Assembly: GCA_001184395.1 (NCBI GenBank) | Contig: LFLF01000016.1 | Span: 1-42,886, forward strand | Length of the DNA stretch: 42,886 bases | DNA from: Candidatus Paraburkholderia calva | Lineage (GTDB): Bacteria > Pseudomonadota > Gammaproteobacteria > Burkholderiales > Burkholderiaceae | Direction of reading: 5' to 3' | In this document: piece after piece, positions 8,927 to 21,865 of the stretch | How the letters are laid out: the number at the start of each line of letters is the position of its first letter | Numbering within the stretch: position 1 is the first letter of the stretch | Notes under the pieces: model-generated | What the model saw: the letters and a program-made list of their open reading frames with translations, nothing else | What the model was told of the DNA's origin: nothing | Database searches by the model: none | Translations under genes and position numbers: made by a program

Positions 8927-10161
8927 ATGCTGATTCTTAAAAACGCCCGCGTGTTCGATACCGACCACGAGCGGGACGACGGCCGCTATTCCATCGTGAT
9001 CGACGGTGACACCATTCGCGAGGTGACACGCGAGCCGGTGGAGGCGCACGGCGCGAAGGTGATCGACGTGGGCGGCAAGACGGTGATGCCCGGCAGATCG
9101 ACTGCCACGTGCATGTGATTGCATCGGTCGCGCATCTGGGCCTGAACAGTCGCTTGCCGAACACCTTCGCCGTGTTGCGCGCGGTGCCGATTCTCGCGGG
9201 CATGCTCAATCGTGGCTTCACGTCCGTGCGCGATGCGGGCGGCGCGGCCTACGCGCTGTCGCGTTCCATCGAGGAAGGCACCATCGCGGGGCAGCGCCTG
9301 TTCGTGGCGGGCAAGGCGCTGTCGCAGACGGGCGGCCATGGCGACTTCCGCGAACGCTTCGACCAGTCCGATCCCGATCCCTGCGGATGCAGCCGCAACA
9401 TGGGCGCGATCGGCCGTGTGGTGAACGGCGTTGATGCAATGCGCAAGGCCGTGCGCGAGGAAATGCGGGCGGGCGCGCATCACATCAAGATCATGGCCTC
9501 GGGCGGGGTGGCGTCGCCGACCAATCCGATCGGCAATCTGCAATTCTCCGTCGATGAAGTGAAAGCGGCGGTCGAGGAAGCGGAGTCGCACCAGACGTAT
9601 GTGATGGCGCACGCCTACATGTCGAAGGCGATCACGCGCGTGGTGAAACTCGGCGTGCGAACCATCGAGCACGGCAATCTGATCGACGAAGAGACCGCGG
9701 GCTTGATGGCGGAGCACGGCGCTTATGCCGTGTCCACGCTCGTCACCTATGACGCGATGGGCAAGGTCGGCGCGCAGATGGGACTCGCGGCGGACACGCT
9801 GGCGAAGAACGAATCGGTACGCACACGTAGCCTCGATGCGCTGGCCATGCTGCACGCGCGCGGCGTCAAGATGGGCCTCGGCACCGATCTGCTCAGCGAC
9901 ATGCATTAGTATCAGAGCGACGAATTGTCGATTCGCGCGAATATCGTCAGGCCGTTCGAGGCAATCCGTCAGGCCACCGCCGTCGGCGCGGAGATCGTCA
10001 ACATGCATGGCAAGCTCGGCGTCATCGCCGCGGGCGCGTTCGCGGACTTGCTGGTGGTGGATGGCGATCCGCTGAAGGACATTCGCGTGCTGACGGGACA
10101 GGGCGAACGCATCGCGGGTGTGATGAAGAACGGCGCGTGGGTGCGCGAGACCTTGCTCTGA
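8927..10161 (+). pseudogene. Amidohydrolase (imidazolonepropionase/prolidase-like), frameshift plus amber codon
   Basis: ATG 8927 opens MLILKNARVFDTDHERDDGR; GGKTVMPG leads into the metal-binding IDCHVHVIAS after a 1-bp shift near 9098. Downstream come NRGFTSVRDAGGAAYALS, HHIKIMASGGVASP (metal-bridging lysine region), YVMAHAYMSKAI, RTIEHGNLID and MGLGTDLLSDMH. A TAG at 9907-9909 stands where Gln is expected (H-stop-YQSDEL), then the same frame continues with AVGAEIVNMHGKLGVIAAGA and ADLLVVDGDPL to 10161. The family hydrolyses cyclic amides or Xaa-Pro dipeptides; in a hydroxyproline cluster a proline-containing substrate is plausible. GAAGAAGGAGAG precedes the start. Confidence 0.9.
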
Positions 10162-10223
10162 CCGCGCATGATACGATACCGCTGCTTTCACAATAACCCT
10201 AGAAACAAGCGCTGAAACGAAAC

Positions 10224-10913
10224 ATGTCCCCGGTTGCCAGCAAGCCACGACAAACCGCCGCCGGCGACGCCACGCGCAAGATCGTCCGCACGACCACGGT
10301 CGAACTCGTCACAACGGCGATCCGGCAGCGCATCCTGAGTGGCGAATTGCCGCCCGGCGAACCGGTCACGCAGGAAGCGCTCGCGGACGAACTCGGCGTG
10401 AGCCGCGTGCCGATTCGCGAAGCCATCACGCGGCTGACGGGCGAAGGCCTGCTCTTCAATGTGCCGCATAAAGGCGCGTATGTCGTGCAGTTGTCGAAAG
10501 AGGAAGTGCAGGAGACGTTCGAGATCCGCCTGTGTCTGGAGCCGTGGCTGTTTTCGCAGGCCATTCCGCATATCATCGACGCGGAAATCGCGAAGGCCGA
10601 GCAACTCGTCAACGAAATGGAGCGGGCGGAATCGGGCGCGTGGGACCAGTTGAACTGGCGTCTGCACGAAACGCTCTATCTGCCCGCGCAACGCGATATC
10701 ACGCTGCAGATGCTGCACGATCGCAGTGACCGCTATTTCCGCTTTCAGGTGGTGCAGGTGCCGATGCGCGAGCAGTCGCACGGCAAACATATGGGTTTGA
10801 TCGACGCGTGCCGCAAGCGCGATGCGAAGCTCGGCGCGAAACTGCTGGAACAGCACGTGAAGATCGCCGCGTAGCAGATCACCTCGATCGTCGACAAGAT
10901 CATGGCGCGCTGA
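10224..10913 (+). pseudogene. GntR-family (FCD) regulator with premature amber near the C-terminus
   Basis: The frame from ATG 10224 is open for 216 codons: wHTH part TAIRQRILSGELPPGEPVTQ and EALADELGVSRVPIREAITR, then an FCD ligand domain (EVQETFEIRLCLEPWLFSQA, WRLHETLYLPAQRDI). TAG at 10872-10874 stops it after KIAA, but the same frame continues QITSIVDKIMAR to TGA at 10911-10913, a natural-looking C-terminus. Only about 13 residues are lost, so the truncated protein may fold. It sits just downstream of the hydroxyproline genes and probably regulated them. Confidence 0.85.
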
Positions 10914-13866
<2,953 letters not shown>

Positions 13867-13894
13867 GCCGGTCTCACTGCGCTTCGTGAGCAAT

Positions 13895-13926
13895 GCGGCT
13901 CTGGATTCCCGGAGCCGCAATTTTTT
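13895..13926 (+). terminator. Rho-independent terminator of katG
   Basis: Stem GCGGCTC (13895-13901) pairs with GAGCCGC (13912-13918) across a 10-base loop, followed by AA and six Ts (13921-13926). It lies 29 bp after the katG stop. Confidence 0.85.
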
Positions 13927-13979
13927 GTGCACGCGATTCGCACGACTCGCACGATAGGCGCGATAAAACAAAAGGGGCT

Positions 13980-15344
13980 GCCCACGTTCCACGCGCTGCC
14001 GTTCTGCAATACGGGATTGAAGATGCTGACGTACTCGACCAGCGACGAATGCGCGAGATTTGCGTGTTGCGCGTGAGTTCGGCCTGCACGAATGAAATGC
14101 CGATGCTGCTGCTGATATTCCGGCTCAGGCTATAGATCGACGTGCTATCGCCGTGCAATGCGGGATCGAGTATGGAGAAGGTCGCGGTGGTGAGCGGCAC
14201 CGAGATCAGCCCGAGGCCGAGTCCTTGCAGGAAGCCGGTCCACATCACCACGCCTTCGCTCATGTCGAACGTATAGCCCGACATCTGCCACAGCGAGAAC
14301 GCCGATATGCCGAAGCCCGCCGCGATCAGCACGCGCGACTGAACGCGCTTGAGCAACTGGCCGGTGGGCATCATCGCGAGCATTGAGCCTGCGCTGCTCG
14401 GCGCGGTGGCGAGACCCGCCGGACGACCGAATAGCCCATGAGGTTTTGCAGGAACGGTGGCAGCAGCGCGCGCGTCGCATACAGCACCGCGCCCATCACG
14501 AAGTGAAGCAGCAGCCGGTCACGAAGTTGCGATCGCGGGCTAGCGCGTGGTTGAAAAACGATGTCGTTTCGACCGTCAGCGTATGCGCGAGAAAGAATGC
14601 GAACGAGATAATCGCCGTGAGCAGTTCGATCCATATTTCGATCGAGCCGAACCAGTCCTATACCTCGCCGCGATCGAGGAACAATTGCAGCGCCGCAATC
14701 GCGATGCTCAGCGTATCGAAGCCGAACACGTCGAGTCTGCGCGCAATGGGTCGAGTTTCGCGCATGAAGGCGTCGATGCCGGCGAACGCGATCATGCCGA
14801 TGGGCACGTTTACGTAGAAGACCCAGCGCCAGTCGTAGGTGTCCGTGAGCCAGCCGCCGAGCACAGGGCCGAGAATCGGGCCGACGATCACGCCCATGCC
14901 CCACACGGCCATCGCCTGGGCATGCTTTTCGGGGGCGGGTTGATGTCGAGCATGGTGGCCTGCGACAGCGGCACCAGCGCCGCGTCAAAAAGCCCTTGCA
15001 GCAGCCGTACGGCGACCATTTCGACGAGCGAGGTCGATATCGCGCAGGAAATCGACGTGACGGTGAAGCCCGCCACGGACACGAGAAACACCTGTCTGCG
15101 CCCGAAGCGTCCGGCGAGCCACCCGGTGAGCGGCGTACCGATCGCGGCCGCGACGATGTACGACGCAGCACCCACGTGATCTGATCCTGCGTCGCCGAGA
15201 GGCTGCCTTCCATATGCGGCAGCGCGACGTTAGCGTGGTGCTATCGAGCACCTGCATGATCGTCGCGAGCATCACGGACGCGGTGACGAACACGCGCACG
15301 CGTGGCGGCGGATAGAGCGATTCGGTGACGTCGGTCGCGGACAT
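13980..15344 (-). pseudogene. DHA2-family (EmrB-like) efflux MFS permease, multiply broken
   Basis: ATG 15344 opens MSATDVTESLYPPPRVRVFV and MLATIMQVLDSTT. Across several frames follow MQGSLSATQDQITWVL, SYIVAAAIGTPLTGWLAGRF, RRQVFLVSVAGFTVTSISCA, MAVWGMGVIVGPILGPVLGG, WLTDTYDWRWVFYVNVPIGM (the antiporter motif C region), a TAG after LFLDRGEV (CAG expected), ALLPPFLQNLMGYSV and LAMMPTGQLLKRVQSRVLIA, ending around SLVEYVSIFNPVLQNGSAWN. The last helix expected in 14-TM DHA2 pumps is missing. It probably exported toxic organics; no partner membrane-fusion gene is next to it. Confidence 0.88.
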
Positions 15345-15649
15345 CGATGTGCGCGGTCTCCTGTGGCGAGTTGTTTTATTGGCACGGGCTGTACTCAGTG
15401 GGCGCTGAATAGACACGATTTTCGCGCCTGAGGGCGTTGCATGCAAAGTTTGTAGCTTATGGAATACGCTTACTTCGGTGCACTGCAACTAACTGCTTTC
15501 GCTTTCAAGCGACCTGATTCGCTACGCCAACACATCACCGCTTGCATGCGCGATGAATCGAAAGCGCATTGTCGGTTTCATGACCGATGCAAAAAAATGG
15601 CGCAACGATCAATCCGTTGTGCCACGCCGTCGAAAGCTCGGCTGCGATA
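15345..15649. other. 305-bp intergenic region between two leftward genes
   Basis: This region lies upstream of the DHA2 pseudogene and downstream of the tannase-family pseudogene. It should hold the promoter of the former. I see no gene, no strong hairpin with a T run, and no clear sigma-70 promoter. Confidence 0.5.
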
Positions 15650-17125
15650 TTAGCGATTCACGCAGCTAAAGCTCGCCGCATCGTTCACGTTGTCGCCCAC
15701 ATATTTCGGCCACGACGGATAACGGCACAGCGGGCGTGTGTGTCCGAGCGTCGCCGTGTTGAGGTCGCTCATCTGCAAGGTCTCGGGCGCGATGCCCGAT
15801 TCGACCATTTGTCCAGCGCGGACAGCGAATCGATGGCCGGATGGAACGGCCCCGTGCCGTGCCCGACGCCCGGCATCAGATAGAAGCGCACGAAAGCGAG
15901 AAGCGCACGAAAGCGTCCATCTTGCCGCGTCCGAAGTGCTGGATCAGACCGTTATAATAGTCCGTGCTCGAATTCGTGCTGACGATCTCGTCGGCGAGAC
16001 CGTGCGTCATGGTGATCTTGCCGCCTTTCGCCCTGAACGCGCCGATGTCCGTGTTGGTGGCATCGCTCAATGCGGAGACCGTCTGCACGCGCGAGCGATA
16101 CGTGCCCGGATCGTTACGGGTCGAAGCTCAGCGAATCGATGGTGGGTTCTCGTGTGACGAAGTACTTCACCCATTGATCGGCTGTGACCCACTGGTTCGC
16201 ATCGTGCTTGTTGGCGGGATTGGAGGGCGTCTTCGAGTCGCCGAAGTCACGCGTCGTGTACGGTCCCGCGAACACCGAGCCAGCAAGAATGTTGTAGCCC
16301 GCATATCGCCGCACGCCGTTGGCGAGCAGATAACGCAGCAGCAAGGGCGACGCGATGGCGACGATGGTCGCGATCTGCGGATCGGAGAGACAGGTGTCGC
16401 CCGCATCCGAGCCGCCGGGACAGCGCACCGATGCCAGCACCTTCAGCGCGTGGAGCTTGCATGCATCGACGTCCGAGATGATGCCATCGGCCACGCCGTC
16501 GAGCGTGTCGCATTCCTTCATCACCGCGTTTTGCAGCAGTTCCGTTTTGGCGACGTCGAGCCAGCCCGCGCCGTTGCGCAAATAGAGCGCGCGTCCCAGC
16601 ACGACATTGGACAGCCGCAAGCCCGTGTAATTGAGCGCAGGACGATTCACCACGATGCCATCGTAGTCCGCGGGCCAGCGCTGGATCTCTGTGAGGCTGT
16701 CGCGTCCGCCGGTCGAGCTGACGAAGAAATAGGTCTTCGACGGCGGGCGCGCGTAGCGCTTGCGGATGAGCGTCATCGCGACATCGTGCGTCTTCTTGAG
16801 GCTCAGGCCGCCGTAGTTGGCGAGCGCTTCGTCGTTGGCCGCGAACGAGCCGTCCGTGATGCTCGAGCTTTAATGGCCCGAATCGTCGCCGAAGGTCGCA
16901 TAGCCGGATGCGAGTGGCGTGGGCGTGCCGGTGGGCGCCATGTCGAGCGGCGCGACACCGGTGATCAGCGTGCCGTTGAAGCTGCCGCCGTAGTGCAGTG
17001 CTTTGCCGTTCCACGCGCTCGGCAGGTTCACCTGAAAGTTGATCACGGTGGGATCGACGAGCGCGATGGTTCCGTTCACCTGACAGTATTCGCCACTCGT
17101 TTCGACGAGCGCGGCACTCACTGGC
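15650..17125 (-). pseudogene. Tannase/feruloyl esterase family alpha/beta hydrolase, broken
   Basis: Readable parts: SAALVETSGEYCQVNGTIAL, LPSAWNGKALHYGGSFNGTL, TAA in place of Gln after FGDDSGH (near 16872), nucleophile loop FFVSSTGGRDSLTEIQRWPA, YDGIVVNRPALNYTGLRLSN, GKITMTHGLADEIVS (acid loop) and RFYLMPGVGHGTGPFHPAID (His loop), then SWPKYVGDNVNDAASFSCVN and TAA 15652-15650. The family normally has CS-T-GG with a Cys next to the nucleophile that disulphide-bonds near the His; here it is SSTGG. A 17-bp duplication (15882-15915) shifts frame. These enzymes split gallate or ferulate esters of plant origin. The N-terminal secretion part is not clear in 17126-17389. Confidence 0.88.
15882..15915. 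repeat. 17-bp exact tandem duplication
   Basis: AGAAGCGCACGAAAGCG is repeated without a gap (15882-15898, 15899-15915) in the tannase-family pseudogene, close to the catalytic-histidine segment, and shifts the frame. Confidence 0.95.
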
Positions 17126-17389
17126 TCGCGGCGCCCGCCTCGGCGGCGACGTGTCGCACGAGACGCGCATCGTTGCCGAACAGCGCGCGGATACCCCGTC
17201 CGATACGAACATCGCCTCGCCGATATGTCCCGCGTCGGGCACCTCGATGCACGATGCAGGCCCGGACCGGCACGCTGCCGCGTCCGCGCGGCGTTGCGAC
17301 CGGAAAGCGCACAGCGCCTGCCACCCGCACCGGCGCTTCGTTGCGCGGGCGCGTTTCGTTGGCGTGCGGAGTCGTGAGTGCGCGCCGTC

Positions 17390-18590
17390 CCTGGGCCAGA
17401 GATCGGGCTCGCGGCACAGCCTGCGTCCCGATGCGCTCAGTCCGACCAGCAGCAGCGACACGACGCCCGCGAACATCAGATACCACGCTGGCACCATGCG
17501 AGAACCGAACACGCCGATCAGCGTCGATACCGTCAGCGGCGCGAGCCCGCCGAACAGCGTCACCGCGATGTTATACGAGAGCGCGACGCACATCGAACGC
17601 GTCGCGGTGGGGAAGAGTTGTGTCAGCATGTCGGGATCCGCGCCGGACATCACGCTCAGCACGACGGTGGCGATCATCTGCGCAGCGAACACGCGCTCGG
17701 GCGTGGGCGAGGCGAGCACCCACGAGAACAGCGGCCACGCGGTGCAGATTCATACGATGGTGACCGGAAAGAACAAACAGGCGATACGCGCCGAAGCGAT
17801 CCGCGAGCTTGACCGCCAGTGGATAGTCAGCGATGCTGATCAGGCCGGAAATGGCCGTGCCCAACAGCGCGTTCTTCAACGGCAGATGCAGCTGCCGTTC
17901 GACGTACAACGGCATGTACGAATGCTATAGATAGTTGGTCGCGGCGCTGACGATGATGACGCCCATTGCGCACAGCGCCGCATCGCTGCGCTCGCGGAAG
18001 AACGCGCGCAGCGACTGGTGCGGCGCATGTCCGAGCTGCTGACGCAACTGCATGAACTCGGGCGATTCGGACACCTTGTGGCGGATGTAGAAGCCGATCG
18101 GACCGACCAGCGCGCCGAGCAGGAACGGCACGCGCCATCCCCACGACGCGAGCGCTTCGGCGGAGAGATTCGTCGTCAGCAGATAGCCGCACGACGACGA
18201 CAGCAGCAGTGCGACGGCCTGCGAGGTCATCTGAAAACTGCCGAAGAACATCTTGCGTCCCGGCGGCGCGTATTCGGTGAGCATCGCGGCGGCGGAGAGC
18301 GTCTTGCGGTGTCCGTACCGGTCCGCCCACGCGCCGATCGCTATGCCGCCCAGCGGCCGCACGATGAAGCCGATCGCGAAGGTGGAGAGCGTCAGCGTGA
18401 TCGACAGAAAGTTGTTGCCGAGCGGAAAGAACACATGCGCGATGGTCTTGGCGAAGTAGCCATAGATCAGGAAATCGAACCACTCCAGCCCGTTGCCGAT
18501 GATGGAGGCCAGCACGGCGCGCCGGACTTGCGAGTTCGACAGCGGCGGCGCAGCGGTGAGCGGCGCGCCGGTGTTCAGCACGGTTTGCAT
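17390..18590 (-). pseudogene. MHS-family (metabolite:H+ symporter) MFS transporter with internal deletion
   Basis: ATG 18590 has TAGGAGACGT upstream. The N-terminus reads MQTVLNTGAPLTAAPPLSN, SIIGNGLEWFDFLIYGYFAK, STFAIGFIVRPLGGIAIGAW and DRYGHRKTLSAAAM, then jumps straight to LTEYAPPGRKMFFGSFQMTS; about 45-50 residues between helix 2 and the RxLQGFxxGGE region are missing in frame. TAG follows SAATNYL (Gln expected, near 17930), a frameshift near 17780, and the end is readable as FAAQMIATVVLSVMSGADPD and APLTVSTLIGVFGSRMVPAW. The stop is not evident. It is oriented towards the tannase gene and likely imported its product. Confidence 0.88.
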
Positions 18591-18694
18591 ACGTCTCCTA
18601 TGGTTTTTCATCGTGAACTCAGCTTAAGAAGCGTTTCACAAATATAAAATCGGATAGCGTTGCCATATTGATTGGATATACCGGAGGCGACACC

Positions 18695-19609
18695 ATGGAG
18701 CTGGGCCATTTGCATTATTTCCTCGCCGTGGCGGAAGAGCGCCAGTTCACGCGCGCCGCGGCGCGGCTGCATATGCAACAGCCGCCGTTGTCGCAGCAGA
18801 TTTAGGAACTGGAGCAGGAACTGGGTTTCGCGCTATTTCTGCGTCAGCCGCGCGGCGTGGAACTGACCGCGCCGGGCGAGGCGTTCGCCGAGCATGCGCG
18901 ATGCGCGCGGCGATGCGCACGCTCGAGCAGGGCGTGATGCACGCGCGCCGCGTGTCGCAGGGGCAGGTTGAGCTGGTGCGCATCGCGCTGACCAGTTCGG
19001 CGGCGTTTCATCCGCTCGCCACCACGGCGATCCGCGCGTTTCGCGAGTCGCATCCAGGTATCTCGATCGAATTGAGCGAGATTAACGCGGCCGAGATCAT
19101 CGAGATGATGTCGAACGGGCAGATCGATACGGCCATTCTGCGCAAGCCCATCGATACGCCTGCCGAGTTGCGCTTCGAACTGCTGGCGCAGGAGCGCATG
19201 CTGCTGGTGCTGCCGCTCGGACACGCGCTGATCGGCAAGCGCGCGGTGCCGCTGGATGCACTGGCCGGCGAGCCGTTCATCTTCGTGCGACAGCCGGGCG
19301 CGCCGGGCATGTACGCGGATTTCATTCGCACATGCGAGGCGCGGGGCTTCACGCCGCGCGTGGTCGATGAAGTGCCGCGCATGGTGACGGCGATCAATCT
19401 GGTCGCGGCGTGCGGCGGTGTGACGCTGGTGCCCGCGTTGATGCAACGCTACCCGGCAGGAGATCGTGCGCTACTACCGCGTCGCGGGCGATGACGCGTT
19501 TCGCGCGCCACTGCATCTGGTCACGCGGCCAGGCACGCAAAGTTCGGCGGCGGGGCGCTTCAGGGAAATGGTGTTCGCCTTCGAGGAGCCGAAACCGGAC
19601 GAAGCCTGA
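18695..19609 (+). pseudogene. LysR-family regulator, amber codon and frameshifts
   Basis: ATG 18695 has GGAGG upstream. The HTH reads [34 protein letters not shown] at 18803 (Gln or Arg expected), then ELEQELGFALFLRQPRGVEL. A 7-bp tandem duplication ATGCGCG (18894-18907) shifts the frame; the effector domain then reads VRIALTSSAAFHPLATTAIR, SNGQIDTAILRKPIDTPAEL and VRQPGAPGMYADFIRTCEA, with a 1-bp insertion near 19452 before RYYRVAGDDAFRAPLHLVTR and TGA 19607. Divergent from the MHS transporter at 18590 with a 104-bp gap, so it probably regulated that transporter. Confidence 0.9.
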
Positions 19610-19614
19610 GCGTC

Positions 19615-20537
19615 TTACCGGCTGCTTTCCACGAAACTCTGTGCCAACTGCTTCCACAAATGATCCGCCGCCGGCGAGAGCCTGCGGCCGACGCGCGTCA
19701 TCATCTGACTCGCGAAGCCCGCCACGATCGGATGATCGATCGGCACGGCAACGAGTTCGCCCAGATCGATGCCGCGCCGTGATCGACGACATGAACGACA
19801 CGCCCAAGCCCGCCGCCAGCGTTTGCGCCGTGTTGAACAGATCGACGCGATACGCCGGAATCACATTCAGCCGCACGTCGTCGAGCAGCGACTGCACGAA
19901 GTGCTGCACGCCGAATACCTCGGTCATGAAAATCAGCCGTTCGCCGGCCAGTTCGTGCGGCGGCACCTTCGTCATGGCCGCGAAGCGGTGCGTCGGCGCG
20001 ACCATCGCGCACAAGGGCCGCGCCGCGAACGGATGGATGCGAATTGCCGGATCGTCGGCGGAGCGCGCACACAGGCCGATGTCGACCGCGTCGTCGCGCA
20101 ACCATCGACACCACGGCGGGCGTCGGACCGGAGCGGATCTCGACCAGGATGTCGGGATACGTCATCGAAAAGCGCTGCAACGCGCGCGCGATCAGATTGC
20201 CGATGAATCCCTCGCCCACGCCGAGCGCCACGCGGCCGCGCCGCAGATGCCGGTATTCCTCCAGTCGTGCCGCCAGATCGCGCTGACGCCGCTGATTGTC
20301 GCGATAGTGCTCGATCAGCACCTGCCCGATTTCGGTGACGACGACATTGCGCCCGCGCCGCTCGATCAACGGAAAGCTCAGCAGCCGCTCCAGCGCCGCG
20401 ACCTGCCTGCTGATCACCGACGCGTTGACGCCGAGCGTTTCCGCCGCCACGCGCACGCCGCCCGCCGCCGCGATTTCGGCAAGATAACGCAGCGGGCGGT
20501 CGCCGATCTCGTCCGTTAGATCGTGTGGGTCTTCCAA
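19615..20537 (-). pseudogene. LysR-family regulator, frameshifted
   Basis: ATG 20537 opens MEDPHDLTDEIGDRPLRYLA, HTH segment GGVRVAAETLGVNASVISRQ and VAALERLLSFPLIERRGRNV, then LRRGRVALGVGEGFIGNLIA. Frame changes near 20100 and 19785 interrupt the effector domain (GLCARSADDPAIRIHPFAAR, FMTEVFGVQHFVQSLLDDVR, YRVDLFNTAQTLAAGLGVSF). The expected end VESSR-TAA is at 19615-19617. Convergent with the previous LysR (5-bp gap) and divergent from the M20 amidohydrolase. Confidence 0.88.
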
Positions 20538-20540
20538 TTG

Positions 20541-20571
20541 TGTTGCGCCTATCGTTGACCTGAAAGCAACA
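20541..20571. promoter_or_regulatory. Candidate LysR-type binding dyad
   Basis: TGTTGC (20541-20546) and GCAACA (20566-20571) form an inverted repeat with 19 bases between, in the divergent gap between the LysR gene at 20537 and the M20 gene at 20669. Location fits autoregulation plus activation of the amidohydrolase; inference from symmetry only. Confidence 0.3.
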
Positions 20572-20668
20572 TTTTGGAGGTGTTTCCGTCATGGGTCGAG
20601 TTTTTCGTCGGTGCAATACTCGCGTCATTCTTTTCATGCATCCGCGCACTTAAAAGGAGCCCCACGCC

Positions 20669-21865
20669 ATGAACGATCACCGCTATTGCGAAATCGCCGA
20701 TCTGGCCGAGGCCAAGCCGCAGCTCGACGAGATTCGTCACCACATCCACCAGCATTCGGAACTGTCGTACGAGGAAGCCAATACGTCGGACTTCGTCGCC
20801 GCGAAGCTCGAAGCGTGGGGCTACGTGGTTACGCGCAACATCGGCAGACACGGGCTCGTCGCGTTGCTCACGGCTGGCACGGGCGCGCGCACGGTCGGCG
20901 TGTGCACCGACATGGACGCGCTGCCGATCCAGGAACTGACCGGTCTCGATTACGCAAGCATCCACGCGGGCAAGTGCACGCATGCGGTCACGACGGCCAC
21001 ACCACCGTTTTGCTCGGCGCGGCGCAGCAATTCGCGAACACGCGCAACTTCGACGGCACCGTGCATCTGATCTTCCAGCCCGCCGAGGAAGCCGGCTCCG
21101 ACAGCGGCGCGAAGCGCATGACCGCCGATGGCCTGTTCGAGCGCTTTCCGTGCGAGGCGATCGTCGGGCTGCACAATCATCCCGGTGTGCCGGTCGGCAC
21201 CTTCGGCTTTCGCGCGGGTCCGCTGATGGCAACGTGCGACACGGTCAAGGTGCGCATCGTCGGGCGCGGCGGCCATGCGGCGCGTCCGCATCTCGCGGTC
21301 GATCCGGTCGTGGTGGGCAGTAGCATCGTGATGGCGCTGGGCGCTGCAATCGGTGGTGTCGCGCAACATCGATCCGAACGAGGCGGCCGTCGTCACCGTA
21401 GGCGCGTTCCGCTCGGGTCACGCGGCGAATGTCATCCCCAAAGATGCGCCGCTCGAAATGAGCGTGTGCTCGTTCTCGCCCAAGGTGCGCGAGACGCTCG
21501 AGCAGCGTATCCGCGCGCTGATCGCGTCGCAGGGCGAGGCATATGGCGTGACCGCGGAGACCGAGTTCATTCGCGGATATCCGGTGCTGATCAATAGCGC
21601 CGCCGAGACCGAATTCGCGCGGCAGGTCGCCAAAGAACTGGTCGGCCCGGAACACGTGATCTCGCCGTTTCCGCCGATCGCGGGCAGCGAAGACTTCGCG
21701 TACTACTTGCAGAAGGTGCCCGGCTGCTTCGTGCGGCTCGGCAACGGCGAAGGCCGTCCGATGCTGCACAACGCGCGCTACGACTTCAACGACGACAACC
21801 TGACCATCGGCGCCGCGTTCTGGACGCGCATCGTCGAACGTTTCCTCGCCAAGGATCGCGCATGA
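20669..21865 (+). pseudogene. M20-family amidohydrolase (hippurate hydrolase-like), two frameshifts
   Basis: ATG 20669 follows AAAAGGAG. IRHHIHQHSELSYEEANTSD, VGVCTDMDALPIQELTGLDY, then a 1-bp deletion near 20975 ahead of the metal motif HACGHDGHTTVLLGAA, IFQPAEEAGSDSGAKRM, LHNHPGVPVGTFGFRAG. A 7-bp tandem duplication GGCGCTG at 21333-21346 returns to another frame: NIDPNEAAVVTVGAFRSGHA, ANVIPKDAPLEMSV and IAGSEDFAYYLQKVPGCF. All dinuclear metal ligands are still encoded. Stop 21863-21865 overlaps the intact transporter's ATG by 4 bp. M20D enzymes cleave N-acyl or N-aroyl amino acids. Confidence 0.92.
21333..21346. repeat. 7-bp exact tandem duplication
   Basis: GGCGCTG occurs twice in succession in the M20 pseudogene. 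Removing one copy restores the expected reading MALQSVVSRNIDP. Confidence 0.9.

Noticed and set aside
15964..17763. A 599-codon plus-strand frame
   Set aside because: It is antisense to the tannase-family and MHS pseudogenes and is arginine- and alanine-rich as GC-rich shadow frames are; no family resemblance.
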